From Chara braunii (Eukaryota > Streptophyta > Charophyceae > Charales > Characeae): DNA of 64,000 nt. Positions 61,081 to 64,000 of the stretch are shown here, piece by piece. The stretch's first letter is position 1; each line of letters opens with the position of its first letter. Under the pieces are notes generated by a model. That model was not told the DNA's origin and made no database searches. It worked only from the letters and a program-made list of their open reading frames with translations. Where the stretch lies: positions 319,905 to 383,904 of the forward strand of contig BFEA01000601.1 of NCBI GenBank assembly GCA_003427395.1. The letters are read 5' to 3'. Position numbers and translations under genes: made by a program.

Positions 61081-62560
61081 GTGATGGCCGGCCTAAGAAA
61101 AGGGCCCCGGACAGTCACCAGCATGCAGCGTGCGGCCTTGGCAACCTGCCGGATGTCCCCGGGTGCAGGGTACTGGGCCCAGGGCGCAGGCTCTACGCAC
61201 GGTCTCTCCAGCTTCGCCAACCAGTACAAAAGAAGGCTCGCCGCTCAGCCAGACAACAGGGATACAGGTTCCCGCTTGTATGATGGTTATTCACAGGCCT
61301 CCAGGGCCACCACCAGTGGTCTTGCCTCCAAAATCAAGGCTGTTTGCTCCTCTGTGTGGTGTAGTCCAGCTCGTCGGTTCAGGTTCAGGTCCATGTCAAA
61401 CCTGGCTGCAGTCCCCTTCACATCCACGGTCTGCAGCTACAGTGCAGGCACAAGTGTCCCCTTCACAAGTACCGTCACAAGCTCCAGCCTTTGCAAAGAG
61501 ATATCTATGGCACAGCCTGCTGTGTTTCCAGGTGACAAGTAAAATGAGAACGTGGACACATGGCTCAGATTTGTGCTAGTGTTTGCAAGGACGAAGGACA
61601 CCCATGTCGATAAGGAAGTTATAGTGGCAGCATCCTTTCTGCAGGGCTTTGATGTAAGGTGGTTAGATGGCGTGATAGCAAGGCAGGCTGTGGATGTGAT
61701 ATGGCAGCATGGATCGCCAAGGTCACATTGTGACCCTTGTAGAGGCAAGGTTGCACGATACCCAGCAAGCCAAATGGCTACAAACGAGCTTAAGAAACTT
61801 GACACTTCGAAGTATAGGGATTTTGAAATTGTAACTGAATATGTGGGGAAGCTGATCATGGTGGCTGGAGTGCCGTATGATGCGGAGAGCGCACTGGTTT
61901 TCTTACATGTATTTCAGATCATATCAAGGGTCTACTAGTCAATGAGGCCACTACCACTAGAATTAACTTCACATGCGGAGTTCAGGAATGCTAGTGTGGT
62001 ACAAGGAGGGTCGGTAGGAGTGAATAAGAGACTGCCCCAGGACTGCAAAAGGGGTTTACCTTCTTTACATCGATCAGGATGGTAATCAGCAGGAGATAGA
62101 TAATTTTTCAGCCCTGGTGGACACAACAGAGCAAGGACACAGCGAGATAGTTGCTCAAGAGGGAGGAGTTGCAGCAGGAGGGTCGGTAGGAGTGAATAAG
62201 AGACTGCCCCGGGACTGGAAAAGGGGTTTACCTTCTTTACATCGATCAGGATGGTAATCAGCAGGAGATAAATAATTTTTCATCCCTGGAGGACACAACA
62301 GAGCAAGAACACAGCTCGCTCAAGAGGGAGGAGTTGCAGCTGTGTGGAAGGCTAAGGAATCTGGCCCTTCTAAAGGGTCAGCGAAAGGCCAAGAAGAGAG
62401 CAAGCCCTCCAGAGAATGGTCATGGGTTAGGGAGGGACATGAAAAGAGAGTTTGGGAAAAAACGTATCGGGATGGGAAGTGCATGAAATGTAGCGAGACA
62501 GGCCATATCAAGAGGTGAGGTCCCAAAGGTAAGTCGGGAAACAAGACGAGCCAGTACGTG
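61081..62560 (+). pseudogene. Gag fragment J (A/B type)
   Basis: A Pro/Ser/Gln-rich linker (61290-61520) leads to a capsid: DTWLRFVLVFARTKDTHVDK, EVIVAASFLQGFDVRWLDGV (aligned with EVLVAASYLEGSAARWLSGL of B), TSKYRDFEIVTEYVGKLIMV, AGVPYDAESALVFLHVF. A zinc-knuckle remnant CMKCSETGHIKR (about 62475-62515) is cut by a stop before the last Cys. A block of about 140 bp is tandemly repeated with about 180-bp spacing (61995-62135 and 62178-62315). Many stops. Confidence 0.75.
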
Positions 62561-62639
62561 TAGTCAGTTCTGCAAAGCCTGTAGAGGTAGGTGATATAGT
62601 CCTGGGCTTCTAAACACTCCCTCAAACTCTCATAATAGG

Positions 62640-63330
62640 ATGGCTATGGCTATTGACCTTCCCCTCACCCCTCAGTCACAATCTGACCAGGAGATGCTCT
62701 GTCATTGCAACATGACTGATTCCTCAGAGAAGATAGAGTTAGAATGGTTTCAGGAAGACATAATGGCTTCCTGGTGACAATGGCAGAGGGTCCTAAGGGT
62801 GAGCTTTTGGTAGTGGAAGTCGATGTAGGTGGCCAACGACTGTAAAGCAGGGGCACTAGCAGACATCAGCTCCACTCGTAATTAAGCCAGTCGTGACTGT
62901 GTAAATAGGCTGCACTTAGAGGACCATTTGCGGTGGCTAGATTGACCTGTAGTATCTAGTTTGGCCAACAAGCATAAGATAGTGGTGCAAGGATGAATCA
63001 ATGATGTTGTGTGCATCTTCTCCTGGTAAGTGACAAACTCCATTCAATGTCATTCCAGGGATGTAGTACTTTGAGATTTGCTACGCCTGAGTTTGACTGG
63101 GAAAGAAAAACTTCGAGTGTTGTGTTAAAAAAGGATCTTCTGTATAAATATGACCTTGAAGAAGTATAATCTTCAGAAGCTGGCAGACTCTTATGGTTGT
63201 ATGTGCGCATGTTCGTTCTATAACTGTTATAAGCAGCACCAAGAGGATGGCATCGTTTCTCCAAAGGGGAAGACCATACAGACCGCTCCAGAGCTGGAAC
63301 AAGTAGTTGAGAGGTATCTTGACTTTGAGT
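62640..63330 (+). pseudogene. Protease fragment J
   Basis: Follows the gag of J: KGELLVVEVDVGGQRL, ADISSTRN with a stop, then NRLHLE (62919-62921 is GAG where A and B have TAG), HKIVVQG, then PEFDWERKTSSVVL and KLADSYGCMCACSFYNCYKQ, HQEDGIVSPKGKT. It parallels B 31430-31930 (PQFDWDRKVV; ESHGCMCAAAFYNYYKQ). The catalytic triplet is DIS. It breaks off at about 63330 without RT. Confidence 0.75.
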
Positions 63331-63899
63331 CATTCTTGCGCCTCTTCTTATCCTCTCCTTTGCCTTCATCTTCATTCCACACTCCGTACTTTCCCTTGCT
63401 TCCCCTTTCTCGCTCTTTGTTTGATTCTCCTTTTTTTAATTTTTACTGTTTGTTCAGCAAAGTGCTCTTTCAGTTCATATATATGTGGCAACATATGTAT
63501 ACACAGATAGATAGATAGATATAGATATAGAGACAGAGACAGAGACAGGGAGACGCCACTGCTTCGTGCTAGCGTTGGAGGAAGGCAGAGCTCTGTGAGA
63601 AAGAGAGAGCAAGAGCTGTAGTCATAGGCCAATAGCTACTAGACCTGTTGCGGCCTCGCTCACAAAAACATTATGACAGGTGATGGATTCATGGTAACCG
63701 ATGCCCTCTCTCTATCCCTCTCTCTCTCTCTCTAGCGAGCAAGTGCGGGGGAGCGCACGCGGATGCACCTACCTCTGTTGCATCTCTCTCTCTCTCTCTC
63801 TCGTTTGCACCCTCCTCCCCTCCTGCACAACTCTCCCTCTCTCTCACATGCACCTCTCGGCCACCCTCTCTATCTCGACTCCATTCTCCCCGACCTTTC

Positions 63900-63972
<73 letters not shown>

Positions 63973-64000
63973 ATGGTCACTATTGTGTGCGAGTGTGTGT
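63331..64000. repeat. Microsatellite-rich end
   Basis: Pyrimidine-rich DNA with (GATA)n and (GAGACA)n at 63507-63548, (CT)n at 63700-63735, 63784-63803 and 63905-63946, then (CA)n at 63945-63970. No gene accepted. Confidence 0.75.

Noticed and set aside
1-64000. Host protein-coding genes
   Set aside because: Every convincing protein match was retroelement Gag or Pol; no other conserved domain was recognised by eye.

Overview
The window is eukaryotic nuclear DNA made almost entirely of Ty3/gypsy (chromovirus-type) LTR retrotransposons, their solo LTRs and decayed fragments. I found no convincing host protein gene. Primer-binding sites match the 3' end of plant-type initiator tRNA-Met (TGGTATCRGAGC), pol has the order PR-RT-RNaseH-IN-chromodomain-like tail, there is a relic of plastid-type 16S rRNA, and repeats are rich in CT and GT. 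The protein style and these features suggest a repeat-rich streptophyte green plant or alga. A charophyte such as Chara is my best guess from memory and is not proven.

The layout is a nest of insertions. Element G (minus strand, remnants at 1-330, 1101-1559, 9962-10204, 11577-11735 and probably 47123-47830) is the oldest layer. It is interrupted by a partial solo LTR (331-1100), by the almost complete element F (minus, 1560-9961), by solo LTR H (10205-11572) and, probably, by element A. Element A (minus, 13802-47122) is interrupted in its leader by element D (minus, 20555-45757). D is interrupted in its leader by element B (plus, 27164-44060). B is interrupted inside its reverse transcriptase by C, an 8.48-kb non-coding insertion (32447-40924) full of tandem arrays. 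Removing each guest leaves a host of about 8-8.5 kb, and at three junctions the interrupted host sequence reads through again. To the right lie element E (plus, 48047-58099, 10.05 kb, both LTRs, PBS and PPT), two tRNA-like sequences near its flanks, scattered RT fragments, a degraded plus-strand gag-protease fragment (J) and a microsatellite-rich end.

The elements would have worked in the usual way: LTR promoter, tRNA-Met-primed reverse transcription, Gag particles, integrase with a chromodomain-like tail. None is intact. Damage includes a lost YLDD (A), altered protease triads (A, B, D), altered RNase H or integrase catalytic residues (A, D, F) and frameshifts throughout. B and E retain the best pol domains. 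E also carries an in-frame GGGAAAC slippery heptamer where Gag passes to Pol.

Non-coding signals that recur between elements are the most interesting part. They are the octamer GCCATAGC/GCTATGGC downstream of a TATA-like box in nearly every LTR family, a leader block shared by A, B and F, a same-position stop codon in the A and B proteases, a ladder of nine W-box-like cores in the F leader, and a strict 91-bp satellite inside C. There are also clear assembly artefacts: a Nextera mate-pair junction adapter at 16503-16540, a gap with duplicated edges at 15258-15312, and a single N between duplicated blocks at 48631. Coordinates of element ends come from reading terminal motifs and repeats by eye; percent identities and ages were not computed.
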